This document shows, piece by piece, positions 11,394-24,380 of a DNA stretch of 64,000 bases (positions are counted from its first letter, which is position 1; each line of letters starts with the position of its first letter). Under the pieces are notes generated by a model that saw only the letters and a program-made list of their open reading frames with translations, made no database searches and was not told where the DNA came from. The position numbers and the translations under genes are program-made. Location of the stretch: positions 248,001 through 312,000 of the forward strand of contig CAJNOJ010000065.1 in the NCBI GenBank assembly GCA_905250025.1, given 5' to 3'. The stretch comes from Adineta ricciae. Lineage: Eukaryota > Rotifera > Eurotatoria > Adinetida > Adinetidae.

Positions 11394-14300
11394 TTAAGGA
11401 TTGAAAAATAAACTTTTTAAGTGAAGTTGTTCAAGATGTGTTAGCGAACAGTTCGTAATTAATTGACGAACAAGTTCAATATAATCATCATTGAATGGAA
11501 GACTTCCCATTGTCTTACAAAGATCTGCAGCATTTTGTAAGCGATCACCGAGTGTTACAGTTACTAGAGTTTGTTTTGTAGGTGTAGATTCATCCATAGG
11601 TGATGAACGACGATTGCTTGGAGAAGAAAATTGTTCGTCGTTCATCGATGTGATATGATGAGTTGAGGATGAAATTTCATCGTTTAAATCTAATTGTTCA
11701 CAATCAAGACTATTAATCAATGTTTCAACATCGTATAGTTTGTTCGAAGGATTTGTGACCATTCCTATTGGTATTGAAGACAAATTTGTTGTTTGAATGC
11801 TATCGTCAATAACTTAAATAACATGGAAATACTATTTTATTACATAGGGTAGAAAATCGATATACTCATAGATTCTTCTGATGTAATTGTCGTACGAACG
11901 GTAAGAGAACAATCAATCGTATTTGTCGATGACGAAGCGATAAGACGTTCTTGATAAAATTCAAGTGCTCTTCGCAAGTTAGCTGACTTTGATGATAAAA
12001 TCGGATCCATTTCAATTTGATTCAATGATAAACGTGCAAGATCACCAACGGTACCGATGTTAACGGATTGAAAATGATCGAGAATATCGTTCGCACTACA
12101 AATGTAGAGTATATTTCTTTCGACAAGAAACTTTTTAGTGCATACCATTCATTGTCGGATAAGAGATCAACGAGACTATCAATTGATTTATTACAATCGA
12201 TCAACGATGGAAAAATGTAATCGATTGTTTCAGTGCTCGATGAAGTCTAGAAGTAAATTCGTTTGTTAGAAGTGGATATATCTATGTAGATGCTTTATCT
12301 ACTCAGACACTTCGAATTAACAACGACGAACAATAAACTAATTTCAACAGTGCAAAAACTCTAGTCATTAATCGAGATATCCAAAATGACTTAGAGATAT
12401 TGTACTGAGGCAACGAGTCAACACAACACAATAGCTATATCAACTGAGGAGTGCAGGTAATCTAGTCAGGAATCAAAACATGTCGACCGGACTCAACAAG
12501 CTCCACTCCACCGTTGAATAGATAATATGGTGACAATAGCAACAACAATCATTTTAATATATATTCCTTTTAATCTTACTTGACATATCTCTTGAGTTTG
12601 CGTCCAATCAGCCAGTGCATCATTTGGATGAAATAATTTTGATGAACGAGTCTTCGTTGTGGATGCAGGCGATGGTATAGAAACCTGCTCTGTTGGATTC
12701 ATTGCACTTAAACGTCTAGCGGACGTTGGTTGTTTTCTCAGTGGTAGATTTTCTTTCGGTATAATTCGAGTCGGTGATTTCAGTCGATCATTACATGGAC
12801 TTTTCTTTCTCTGTTGAACATTAAGATCACGACGTGACGGTGAAGCAAACACGAGAACTTTGACTTGATCGTGAAACACCACACGTTTCGTATGATCAGA
12901 TCGAGGTTTTGTCGGCGAAAGTCGTTTCAAAATACCTTTGATCGAATTGGATTTAGGTGTGTCAACTAATGTATCTGAATTTGATATCGTTGTTATGACA
13001 CTGGTTTCCTTCTTTCGAGCATTATTTATCAAACTTTTTTTTGCTGACATTGATGATCGACAAGAACGACGGAGTTTTTTTGCGATCGCAGATTCATCAG
13101 AACTATCTTCGTTTGTATTTTCCGTTTGTTTCGGTGTATTTTCATCTGTTTCCGATGATGAAGAAGTTACAATCGTGTTGGTTTGCTGTGTTGAACCCGA
13201 AAACGTTTGTTTGAACAGAGGCAATGTTGGTGATTGTTTGTATTCACAATTAATCTGCCGAAGTTGATGATGACGCATCATATTTTCAATTGTTGGTGTG
13301 TCGATCGTGCACGAATTCGATTGGGTATTGCTACTATCATCACAAAGTAATGGAATATTGTGACGTGCACGTAGTTTTTCCTTTTGTTTTTCCGTTAAAC
13401 AAGCACTGGTCGATGATGGACGTTTACAAATCACCACTGGTACATCCAACTGGTTGTCATAATTGATGTTGTTTATAATTGGAACAAAGATTGGCTCGTT
13501 TTTATCAGTTGTAGTTGTCGAACGAGTCGAAGATGCAGTTGGTGTAACGAAGCGTGCCGGTGATAAATGTGGTTTAGATACTGTCGATGGAACAATTAGT
13601 GGGGTGGCAATGTCAACCTGTTGTGACAGCTGACTTTCATCTGTACTACTTGGCGGTGCACCACTGCCAGCGGTATTGCTATTATCATGATCAGCGAGAA
13701 AACAGGGTAATAGTAAGTGTTCTTTATCTTTCAGATCACGAAGGCACAGTCTAAAATGGAAAATATAAGTGGATTTATAGAGAGATGGATTTGAACTTAC
13801 CGAAGTTCATTTGGATAAACAATCAAGGTCATTCGTCCAAATGTTTCATTCCAGCATTTTCGAGCTTTGTTTCTCATGATTGTTTTATTATGTTGAAAAG
13901 CAAGAATCAATATTGGATAGACAAGTTGCAATAACGACGAACCATTCGGGGGCTCAAATACTAGTGATATAATCGATAGAATCTTATTCAAAATCACATT
14001 ATCTGTTTGTTGTTTGTGAATTGAAACTGGTGATGAGCCTAATGGTCCATTTCCATTAATCGTTTGTTCGTATAAGTAAAGAAATGGCACTAGTTGTGTT
14101 AAATTTCTCAGAACAATGTCCAAATGTGAATATATTTTACATAAACTAAACAGATCGACGATGAGATCTCGAATATATGTAAAAACGAATAGTTTGGTCT
14201 GGTCACCGGACGAGACTTTATTGGATTTAAGTAAACAGCAACAAACGAGCATGTACTGGGTATTATTTTCATTGCTCGATAATAAACGTTGAAGAATATG

Positions 14301-16637
14301 ATTAGTTATAGTTGACAGTTGTGTAAAACAAAGAATGATTGACGATGGTGACGAACGTTTTTGTGTGTTCGATAACAGATGTACAAAATTATTCGTCGAT
14401 CGATCAGATAGATTCGATAAATCAATATCTGAGAATGTTTTCAATAGGATTTTCATGATAATCAAAATAAAGCCGAATAAACGTTGATTATGCTGATCAT
14501 TGATTGCTTGTTCAAACGCCGGTTCGTTTCGAACTAACTCAACAAGTAGATGAATTAAATGTTGTTTCAAAGGATCATTATTGATCAATGCTAAACGGCA
14601 TAATGCTTTGAATAATTGTGTCCACAATAATGTATAGGAATAATCCAGACGATGAATATCATTGAAAGCGAATGGACGAAGCAATAACTCAATAGACGTA
14701 TCTTGTTTTTGATTGTCGACTTTGTTATTCAATTCGAATGTTGATGAACGATTGAGAATATTGATTAGATGTGTTGAACATCGAAACCAGATATGCCAAA
14801 ACAACGACGGAATCATCAATGGTTGATGATACAGTTCTACTGAACATTTCAGTAGAAGAGAGCTTGTTTGATAACAGAAATTTTCATCTGATGTTTTTGA
14901 TAGTGTATCGATTAAATATGAAATGACATGAAGATACATTTCCTCGTGTGCTTGATCTTCGTCATTCAGTCGGATAGCATGTTCTAACATCATATGAAGA
15001 TATTGATCTGATAAGGTTGTTCGGTAAACAAGAGATTTTTCTTGTGATCTATAATTTCCTGACGCGGGATGAATTTGTGCAGCTGATAAGGTTTTTGTTC
15101 GTGTACTAGAATCGCGTAGAACGGTTTCGATTGCTAGAGGAAATCCACTGTGCTCGAAGCTTTCGAACAATTTCAGAAGATATCGCGTTTCAATTCTTGA
15201 ATCGATCCACATTTGTTCGATGCGTGTTAATAAACATGTATTGATCGCTACACGTTGCTTTTCGTTGATTGAATCATTTGTTTTGAAGATTTGAATCAAA
15301 TGATTCAAATACGCATTCCAACTTATTAACCATAACGTTTGATCTTGTGTTTCAGTGGAATTAATCGAGTTTTCCAGTAATTGATCGACAATGGAGTCGA
15401 ACAGATAATTCAAAATTTCGTCTCCGGCGAGTTTTATCAAATATTCGCCGTGAACATTGCTGATTAGAAGATCATGCAAAAATTGGGCACCGACTTGTCG
15501 ACATTCGGACCACCAAGCTGTTGTTGTTGAAAGTGTTTTTACTATCAAGTGATTTCCGAATGCAAACGAAAGAAATGGTAGAATAATTTCGTTGAGATTC
15601 TTCGGATAAATTGAAATCAACGCAATCCACGCTTGACATTTCGATATCGATGCTGATTTACTCTTTGAGGTGTAATCAGGTAGAAATGGTGCTAGGAACA
15701 GCTTCAACAAACGTTGATTTAAGTGTGGATTATCAATATCTTCAGAATGATGCACATGCGACATGAATTTCGACCAAGCTGTAAATGCTGCACTTCGTAT
15801 TGAGTAGTTTGAAACGATGAAAGCTAAGAAAGGACAGACATTGTGTCTTATTAACATGGGAATTGAAGAAATCAACTTACCGTCTTCCATGATCGCAAGT
15901 ATTTCATTTCCTTTTGGATGACCACGTATTAATAAACGGCTCAGTAGGCATGCTAATGATTGCCATAAATGAATCATGAACAAAGCTAGTCGAATATCAT
16001 CCGTGTTCTTGATACATGCTCTCAAATGATCTAGAAATTCAGTGGAGATTATCAACGATGATCGACCGAGAATATCAACGATTTCCTTCGACAATGGCGT
16101 GAATTGTTTGATAATTTTTGAAAATAAATCATTTACTACATCAGCATAGACTGTGGAAAATGTTGCAGAGAAATGTGTCACCAGGAAGTTCAATAAACAC
16201 GAAAGCCATTCGGCTAATGTTAACATTAAGATATTCGGCCGATATTCGACTAGTACACACAAGAATCGTAAGATGGATAGGGGTAAATTCGTAGATTCTT
16301 CATCGGTTTTGGATAGAATTTGTTTCATTAATGGTAAAATTTCTTGTTTGAATTGTGTATCAGATAAATTATCTGAATGAGTTATCAGACAATCAATAAT
16401 GAATGTTTGTATTTCTGTATCGACATTCTCCGACGCTAAGACCTTCAGCAGTGCCGAAATTAATGTCGGTCGATGCGTTTGAGATTGAGAATATTGTTGA
16501 TAAACCTGAGTGAATTCACTTGACGAATGGATAGTTCGATGAAAATCCTCATAGATATTTGTACCATCGATGGAATTGGAAACGAAATTCGACGAACGTG
16601 TCTTTCGAAACGTTGGTATCATCGCTGATGACGACAT
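11394..16637 (-). CDS. RIF1: RIF1 (Rap1-interacting factor 1) homologue
   Basis: Five exons, 13801-16637, 12580-13750, 12146-12246, 11866-12095 and 11394-11812, add up to 1,586 codons with all phases consistent (1,585 residues). Exon 1 is a long alpha-helical HEAT/ARM-type array, as in the Rif1 N-terminal domain. The middle is low-complexity and carries a PP1-docking pair, GILK followed by KRVVF, like the SILK/RVxF motifs of RIF1. The C-terminal exons spell LIDCNKSIDSLVDLLS and SVNIGTVGDLARL, which match the conserved RIF1 C-terminal domain. RIF1 recruits PP1 to chromatin, controls replication timing and limits resection at double-strand breaks. This is of interest in an animal whose relatives survive heavy DNA breakage. 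It is shorter than vertebrate RIF1 (about 2,400 residues), mainly in the disordered middle. Intron 2 (333 bp) is unusually long for this gene; the other three are 50-53 bp. Confidence 0.9.
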
Positions 16638-17391
16638 TGTTAAACAGATTGATCAAGTGTGTGTTCGACATATCCGGAGAAATTAACAAAACAACGGCGG
16701 CCATTCAAATGGACATATTCAAACAATGAATGACCTCCCTTTTGACACTTGATTAAATTTTTCAAATTGATAAGAAATTCTTCGCTTTCCACTCATTGAT
16801 ATTCAATGGCAAACATTTTCTTTCATACGAAAATTTTGTTCTTAATTTGGGAAACCACTGTCAATTTGTTCGGTGAATTGTATCAAAAGTCCTTTTTCTA
16901 AAAGATCTGTACTCATATGGTAACGACGGCGACATCTATCGCCGACGGATGTCTCCACTGATCACCAAAAAATACATTGTTTTTGTTAAGTCAGATTTCA
17001 ATATTCACTACTAATGATATTCAATTATACGATTTTCTACGCGTCCTAATGATGATGACAGTAATTAGCATGTCGTCCAGGCATGAGCGTAGCGAAACAC
17101 GCGTATTATTAAAAATGAAATATCAAGCGATAAATTCTGAATGCGTCAGTTATTTTCTCGGCTAGAAAGTTCTTTCAGTTGAATTACTCATGAAATTTCT
17201 TCGAGAAAATTCTATGTTATCGATATTTGTTTTGCCACGTCGTCAAAACAGTTTTCATTGGATCAGGTAACATTAGTAATACTGTTGCACCTGAATTGCG
17301 CAAACTCGAAGATTACTCATTCATCCCCTATATAAGGGCATGCTTTTCTTCGTAGATTTTCATTTCATATTACTCTTCATACGAAACAACA
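16638..17391. promoter_or_regulatory. Divergent region between RIF1 and the NYN-domain gene
   Basis: 754 bp without supported coding sequence. It contains the TATA box of the plus-strand gene at its right end. The small open frame at 16977-17165 has no coding character. Confidence 0.45.
17329..17336 (+). promoter_or_regulatory. TATA box of the NYN-domain gene
   Basis: TATATAAG set in a locally GC-richer context, 63 bp before the ATG at 17392. This spacing puts transcription start near 17360 and leaves a 5' UTR of about 30 nt, in contrast with neighbouring genes that show acceptor-like sites instead. Confidence 0.7.
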
Positions 17392-19341
17392 ATGGCTACA
17401 ACCCAACAACAAACGATCGACGAACAATTGCGTATTCTCAAAGAACGCTTTCCACAAGTCGATGAAAGTAAATTAGCATGTCTTTGCCGACGACACAATG
17501 GTAATATCGAACAGGTAAGAATTAAATTTCTTATATAACACATAGCCCGCTAATTCCTCTCACGCGGGTGAAGAGAGGTTGCTTGATATAGTCATATATC
17601 ATAGCGTAAAAATTGAAATTCAAAACGTTTTCTTTAGCATCATTTTGTTTCCATTGGATATAGATTGTAAAAATATGTACATTTTTTCGACAGGTTGCTG
17701 CACGTCTCGCTAAACGAGAATCGCGTATGAACAAGTTTGATTCACTTGAAACACGTTTTGGTCCAAATTTAACAGCATTACAACAGGAATATCCATCAAT
17801 TCAATCGATGAAACGTGGTCGTCTATTAAAAACCATGGAGCGTTATGGTGGTGATGTTGATCAAGTTCGAAAATTTGCACAAAAAGTTGAAGCACGACAT
17901 CATCGTGAAGGTGAACACGGTTGCGTATCTCGTCATCAACATCGCGAAGAATTAAAAACAAAATATGCGAAGCAATTGGCGGAATTATCGTCTGCTGGAA
18001 TCAATGTTGATCAACCCTGGACGCTTCGATTATTGGAAAAACAGCAAGGTGATGTCAACAAGGTAAGTTCAATAACAAATAAATGAGTAATAACGATAAT
18101 GAGAGATATGGCCGATATTAGGTAATGGAAATTATGACACGTCGTGCAGTACGAAAGGAGAAATTTGCTGGACTCGATGAGAAATATGCTGAACAAATTG
18201 CTCAGCTGAAAGCCGATGGTGTTCAAGTTAAGAATGACAAGGTTTTGGCACGTTTATTGGAACGATCGAATGGACAAACAGATCTCGTCAAGCAGCTGAT
18301 CGCTGAACGACAAGAAAAACATTCCAAACGAAAGGAATATCGGCGTAAACATCGAAGTCATTCACCTATGACAACAACAACAGCATCAGCAGGAGAACAC
18401 GAAGAAGGTCATCATACGCGCCCACACTGGAGAAAACACCATGATATCAGTGATGAAGATCTTGGTACAGTAAAAAATCTTCGTGCAGCCGGTCTACATG
18501 GTAATCCACGAAAATTATTAGCTAATTTCCGTGAATGTGGTGGATCAATCGAATTGATGCAAGCTCGAATGGCCGAAGAACGCGATAAACGAAGTCGCCA
18601 ACGAGAAGAACGAACACGAGTAAGAATTTTGTTTTTTGATTGAAAATAAAAGGAACACGTTCTTGTTAATTTAGAAACGAACTGTACTAGCAGAAGTTCA
18701 AAGTGCTTACATTGAAATCAATAACCGAGAAAGTTGGCCACGCGACATTGAACATGTCTATTTGGATGGAAATAACATGATGTTCGTGGTTAATTCTCTT
18801 CGTCGTTTATGCTTGAATCGAGCCGGTCAACGAACCGAACGTGCCATGGCTGAAATTGCAGCTGCCTGGAATGAACAAATGCGCATACCGAATATTGATT
18901 TAGTTTTTGATTCTACACATCAGTTAGATCAAGTCGGAACAGTAAAAGTATCCAGTGCGCAACCGAGATATCGCACCACCGATGATATGCTAGTCGAAAT
19001 TGCTCGTCGACCTGAAAATCGCGAGAAAAACAAACGTACAATCATCGTAACATCCGATCGAGCTCTAGCTGCTCTCGTAAGTAGTCTTTTCTTTTCATGT
19101 TCAATGAGCAGACAAATTGATCGAATTCTCTTTTAATCTTTAATTATAGCTACAACGTGAAGGATGTTTACTTGTTAAACCATATAATTGGTTTGCTCAT
19201 TGTGTTATGGTTTTAACACCTGATTTAATAAATTATGAAGAAATAACAGGCATGATGACAACCGAATCATCACCAACAACAATGAAAATTCGTTACAATT
19301 TCGATGAACTTGTTCATCGCATTGCCAACATCGATTTATAA
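17392..19341 (+). CDS. Putative NYN/PIN-like RNase with CUE/UBA-like repeats
   Basis: Five exons (17392-17514, 17694-18062, 18122-18619, 18675-19076, 19150-19341), all phase 0, giving 527 residues. The N-terminal two thirds hold about five diverged helical units of 40-50 residues ending in G-N/D-x-x-x-V/L, for example LKERFPQVDESKLACLCRRH (residues 16-35); these look like CUE/UBA ubiquitin-binding folds. A basic Ser/His-rich linker follows. The C-terminal domain (about 355-500) has the layout of a NYN/PIN nuclease: YLDGNN (Asp361), DLVFDS (Asp409), TTDDMLVEI (Asp433/434) and VTSDRALAAL (Asp458), the acidic set that binds metal in this fold. This predicts single-stranded RNA cleavage, possibly guided by ubiquitin or protein contacts. 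It recalls N4BP1/KHNYN, where NYN also sits with a CUE-like module, but domain order and repeat number are unusual. Function is inferred from motifs only. Confidence 0.72.
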
Positions 19342-20196
19342 ACACTTTCGTGCACAGTTTTCCTCATTTTAATCGTGATTTGATATATCTCTTACTCTTT
19401 CGAATTATATTTGCCTAATAAAACACGAAAATTGATTTCCTTCACTGATATACGTCCGACTGTCATTTTCTTCTCCCTCAAAATATCAACTTGAATGTAT
19501 TCATTTACATATCTGATCATTATATGTTGTGACGAGAAAGCGGTTTATTGCCTATGCCTATACTGGCAAGAATAAAAAAAAAGAAACGAAGAGTCTTTAT
19601 CATCGTATTTTTTTTTTCTGTACATATAGTTACTGCACTCCAAATCATTCGAGCGAAACCGGTGACCGTCTTAATGCATATATACACATATACAGAACTA
19701 TTTACATTAGTTGTTTGATTCAATCGGACAACTTACTACTTTTTTTTACCTTTCGTTTTTATGACTGTTTCGTTTTATTATCTATACGTCATTCTTTCTT
19801 TTTATCAGTATCATCACATCTTTCTTTCTCTCTAAGTTCAATGAGAGCGTAACCAAAAAAAAAACTAATAGACAAGAAGAAAAAAAGAAAGATGATGGCG
19901 AAAGGCCATAGAAATTTGGATATAGAAGGCAATCATTGAACGAGCATATAATAACTAGTAAGTTGTATAAATATTAGTTCTTTTCTTCTACTTCAAGAAT
20001 GGGAACTCCGAGTGATTCAGATAGTTAAATAGCTAATCAAATAGTTTGTTAGACGAAAAGAAAAACAAGAGAGGAAACAAGATCACGCAACGATATGATG
20101 AAAACTATCGAGATTGTATCATTAGATATAATTAATCAATTATTTTTTTTTAGTTTATTTTTTCTCATATACATATATATATACAAGAAAATAAAA
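19342..20196. other. 3' flank and intergenic, low complexity
   Basis: T-rich and purine-rich runs; holds the poly(A) signal of the NYN-domain gene and the 5' flank of the next gene, including a T-tract ending in AG near 20140-20153. No gene supported. Confidence 0.45.
19417..19422 (+). terminator. Poly(A) signal AATAAA
   Basis: Canonical hexamer 75 bp past the stop codon of the NYN-domain gene. Confidence 0.55.
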
Positions 20197-22481
20197 ATGA
20201 TGCCTGTTACCACATTTGTTAATTCAACTACTCCGGTAAGTACAACTTCATCGGCAGGTGGAACAACGACGGCAATGACGACAGCTGTCCAAAGTGGACC
20301 ATACACGAAAGCACAATGTAAATTGTTTTCTTTTTTCGATCTATTACAATTGAGTGCGTTTTCTTAGTTTTGAATACCATGGAAGGTTCAAGAAGTGTGA
20401 AAAGTATCAAAGAAATCGAACAATTACTTCGTGATTATCCCGCGGCCTTAGAGCTTTATCGAACAAAGAAATATAAAGTCAAAGTCAAGTACGAAGCCGA
20501 TGTCGAACGTGTTATTCTGGTAGAAAAACGATCAAGTAAGAACGCATCGAATCATGCGAGCAAAGCCAATGACGTTCAACAAAGCAAACAATCGACACAA
20601 GATACATCAAATGATGTCAATCAAATTAACGAAGAGGTGAAAAAAACGAAAGACTCTCAACATGTACGCAGTCGTACTCACTCGAAAGAACAAGTCCCAT
20701 CTCTCGCCAAAACGACATCTACGATCGAAAATACTGAAGCAGCTCAGATCTCAAATGCAGGCTCTTCAAATCAACTGACAAACAATGCTCAATCGAAAGC
20801 TGATCAAAGTCAACGATTGTCGAAGGAACGCGATCTATTAACGACATCGCAATCCAAACAAGATCAACAGAGTTTCAGTCGTGGTGAAAAATCTCATGAC
20901 AGTCGATCAGTTACATCGCATACAAAACGCAAAGGAAAACGACACAGCCGAGATTATCCAACTGCACTTGTGCCCTACGTACCGAATGCTAATGTCAACA
21001 CAAATATGTGGCAACAATCACGTGCTCTACAGCCGTATTATAATCATAATAACAATAATTCATTGTATCAACATCAACAACAATATCCATCGAATTATTA
21101 TATGCCACCAGCAATCATACCACAACAGAATCCAATGTATCCACAGCAATATTATTACCCTCCTCAAGGACCGTATCCAATCACTCCTTATCAACAGTAA
21201 TGTTGCGGCTCATTTCATGCAGCTATTTTTCTTATTTTTCTGCTTTAGACAACCACATTATCCTTCAACGATACAGTCAAAATCTGCAGGACATGCTGTG
21301 ACACCGAATGTTCGTTCACCACGTAGTTATCAATCATCGTCTCGGAATGGATATCAACAACATCAAGGTGCAAATCTTCCACAAGCTTTCCATACATATC
21401 ATCCAGCGCAACCATACTATCCAAATCCTCAAGCTGCTTTATATCCAACACAATTACAATATCCTATGCAGCCTGCATGGCCAGCACCCCAAAGCGTGCA
21501 AGCTTACCCAGTTGTTAATACTAATTACAATGTTCCCTATGTGGAAAGTCGACGAAATTCAAAGCATCGTGCTCAAAGTGTTGACACAGGTCCTCGTGGT
21601 GTTCCGCTCGTTTCAAATTACGCTCAACCACCACAACAACAACAGTCTGCTGGTGCAGTAGTTGAACAACAGTATTATCATCAACATCGTCACCATCACC
21701 ATCATCATCATCGTCCTCCCAATCCACCTGATGTGCAAGTCAATGCTGTTGCCCCACCTGTTGAAATTCCCAAACCACCAAGTGTTCCACAAGTAAATTC
21801 ATGTCCTTTCGCTACATGCGCGCAGAAAAAAAAGTGTTTTTTTCCTGTCCAGACCGCTGCACCACCAGCAGCCGCAGCAGCAGCGGTAGTCAATCAAGAT
21901 AACACTGGTGAAAAATTAACTATTCGGCAACTTAATGGTCTGTCTCAATTGTTGTTGATACACAGCTCGATCTGTTTGTTCTTTTACTTCTGTAGAAATG
22001 TTTGTTCAAGTGGATCCGTCAGGTCGGTTAGCTTATCAAGCCGTACCTCCCGTTTTACAACGCTTCGGTATGAACATTGGAGAAAATGATTTGATGTCCG
22101 CTGCACAAGATTTGAAATATAATGGTAAACTCAATAAGAATTTTACTCTTTCTTATATGACATATCGTTACTTTCAGTTGGCGAACCCATCTCAGCTCGA
22201 CGTTTGGTACATGTTTTAGTTAAGCTAGGCAAAATAGCCAAATCAACAAATCAACCAAGACCACCACAACCGCAGTCGCAAGCGCCCATTAGCTCTCCTC
22301 CAATGTTACCTGAGGATCGCGAGGTAACCGACATTTTAAATCAACGTCGAGCGTCAGGTGTAAGTTTGATTTTCTTCAACGAAAACTTTTCCATTGATTT
22401 TGAACTCAACCGATTTTTCTTGTTTCTCAGATGCAATCTACTCACATTCATTCATCTGTATATCCTAATTATTGGTATTGA
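20197..22481 (+). CDS. Pro/Gln/Tyr/His-rich protein with EF-hand-like segment
   Basis: Six exons (20197-20317, 20368-21196, 21249-21937, 21996-22124, 22178-22359, 22431-22481) give 667 codons with consistent phases. The N-terminal segment after YTKAQFLNTMEG has a short folded region (KEIEQLLRDYPAALELYRTK, then KVKVKYEADVERVILVEK). The long middle is disordered and rich in Gln, Asn, Pro and Tyr, with a run of seven His near 21690 and an Ala run near 21870. Near residue 550 a DPSGRLAYQAVPPVLQRFG stretch followed by an SAAQDL helix resembles a degenerate EF-hand or similar helical pair. I do not recognise the family. The composition would suit a scaffold or RNP-associated protein, but that is speculation. 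Confidence 0.7.
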
Positions 22482-23332
22482 TTTCGCAGACATATTACGT
22501 AGAATAACAATGAACTAATAGTTATATTCTTTTTCTTTACAATTTTTATGTAATTGTACCAATAAGCGATAGAAAAATCTTCTCGAACGAAAAGATGTCA
22601 GATTAGGTGAGATCGTCTATTTTTTTTTCTTCGACTTCGTATGTTCTTTATCTAATTTACAATCATAAGCGTAATATGTATGAAAAAAAAAGTTAAATAC
22701 CGTAACAAATTGCCCTATACTGTAGATATTTCTCTTTTCTTTTTTTAAAGTGTATATGTGTGAAGTTTAAGAAAACGGTTTTTTTTTGTGTAAAACAGAA
22801 CTTGAAAACTTTCATCGGTCAATTGTCGAGCGAATAATGTAACGAGAATTGAGTTGAGAGATGATTTCTACGGATGACTGATGCTGTTCTTGTAAATTAA
22901 TGATTTCCCAGAGAAAAATTTCGTATTTCACACTTTTCTTTTTTTCATTAAGCAACCGATATGAAATGTCAGAATGTCACAGTTGGGTTTGACTTCGAAC
23001 TGACACGACCGTAGAACATTACCTTGTTCGGAAGTCAGAAAGATAATTTAACTTAAGACGATTTCTTTTCTTCGTAAGATTTTCTCTATCGCTTATTGAT
23101 TTATCTTGTTTGAAATATTATTAAATTGATGGTTTCAGAATAGATCATCAACATACAAAAGATATCTCTCATGCTGAATCACCGACAGAACAACAATCCG
23201 TATGACAGATTTATTCTCGATAAAATCGAATTGATTGTACAAATCAAACAAAATTCTCGGCCAAATGAAAGACGGAATCATTTTCTTTTGTGTAAAAATC
23301 ACAGTGACAGCTGCCGGAGTATTGCCGTGTAT
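22482..23332. other. Convergent intergenic region
   Basis: 850 bp of AT-rich sequence with T-runs holding the 3' ends of the Pro/Gln-rich gene (+) and the PEX11-like gene (-). The open frame at 23171-23371 overlaps the PEX11-like terminus and has no coding support. Confidence 0.45.
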
Positions 23333-24189
23333 TTAAATATTCATTTTGATGATGTTACAGAGTGTTGCTAAAGTACCACAAAAACCAACGGTAAAAGTAG
23401 ATAATTTACCCGACCATAGAAATCCAGGTATTGCAAGCCATTGAACGCAATTGATCAGAAAACAGAAGTTGTTGGTTAATGTCAATAGACATTTATACAT
23501 TTCGGTTTTCAGACTTAGCGGACTAGAATTCAAACAAGATATGCAAATCTCAATGGAAATTTTAACAATAGCAACTAACCTAGGACTTTCCTTGTCTTTC
23601 GACCATTTCTTTACTAATAATAATCTTCGATATTGGAGTAGTTTTAATGTATTTCTATCGAAAGAAAACATGTACGTGTTTTGAATTTGAAAACAAAGGA
23701 TGCTGATAGATGATACCCGATAATTGAAACAAGTATGTTCGTCAACCAACAGATTAACGAAACTAATCGAAAAGATCTGGATGATCGATTAGGTCCGAAC
23801 ACATTCGCTTCGCATAACCAGGCTAGGCATTCCGCAGGATAATAAATAAGATCGCAGATACTATTTGTCAATGTTAGAAGTCGAGTTAATGATGATGAAG
23901 TCGAATCCTAAACAAGGCGAATTTTACAGAAATTGAATTCATCGAAAATGAAATCGATTACATTTTGTCCAAAACCGTATTTTCGAATTCGCGATAAACA
24001 TCCAACATAATCTAATGATCGGTTAACCGTTCGACATAAACTTATCCGAGCATTCAAATTCATAAGGTTTTCACGCCATTTATTCTTTTCGGATAGACAA
24101 CCAGCGGCCAAACAAGCCGAATATTGCGATAGACACAACAGAATATTTCTCGAGGAATTCAATTCTAACTGCGAAGCTAAAGTGTCCAT
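23333..24189 (-). CDS. PEX11G: Peroxisomal membrane protein 11, gamma-like
   Basis: Three exons (23962-24189, 23717-23907, 23333-23654) with consistent phases encode 246 residues, close to PEX11-gamma (about 240). It follows the PEX11G pattern throughout: N-terminal amphipathic region with LNARISLCRTVNRSLDYVG, then NSICDLIYYPAECLAWLCEA (compare the LYYP-E-xAW block of the family), a membrane segment LVSLICWLTNILVSIIG, and a C-terminal segment INCVQWLAIPGFLWSGKLS. PEX11 proteins bend and elongate the peroxisomal membrane before fission. The first ATG consistent with the family is at 24189; an AG acceptor-like site lies 22 nt upstream, which supports it over an earlier in-frame ATG. Next to it, head to tail, is the CC2D1 gene, 191 bp away. 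Confidence 0.82.
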
Positions 24190-24380
24190 GTGATGATTTA
24201 TTTGACCTCTAAATATTAATAGATAGAGAATTCTTTGAACCATTGACATGGCTATCAATGTTGATGTGAAATATCTTAATTTATTAACAAATGAGCGAAT
24301 AGTGCATTGAACAGATAAATCAACGAATAAATATGGTGCAAAAAATCGAATGAAATATGTCAGTTTTTACAATCAAGTAG

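Noticed and set aside
20881-22089. 402-codon plus-strand frame within the Pro/Gln-rich gene
   Set aside because: It switches between a shadow frame of exon 2, an intron and exon 3 of the real gene; the splice-consistent model explains the coding part better.
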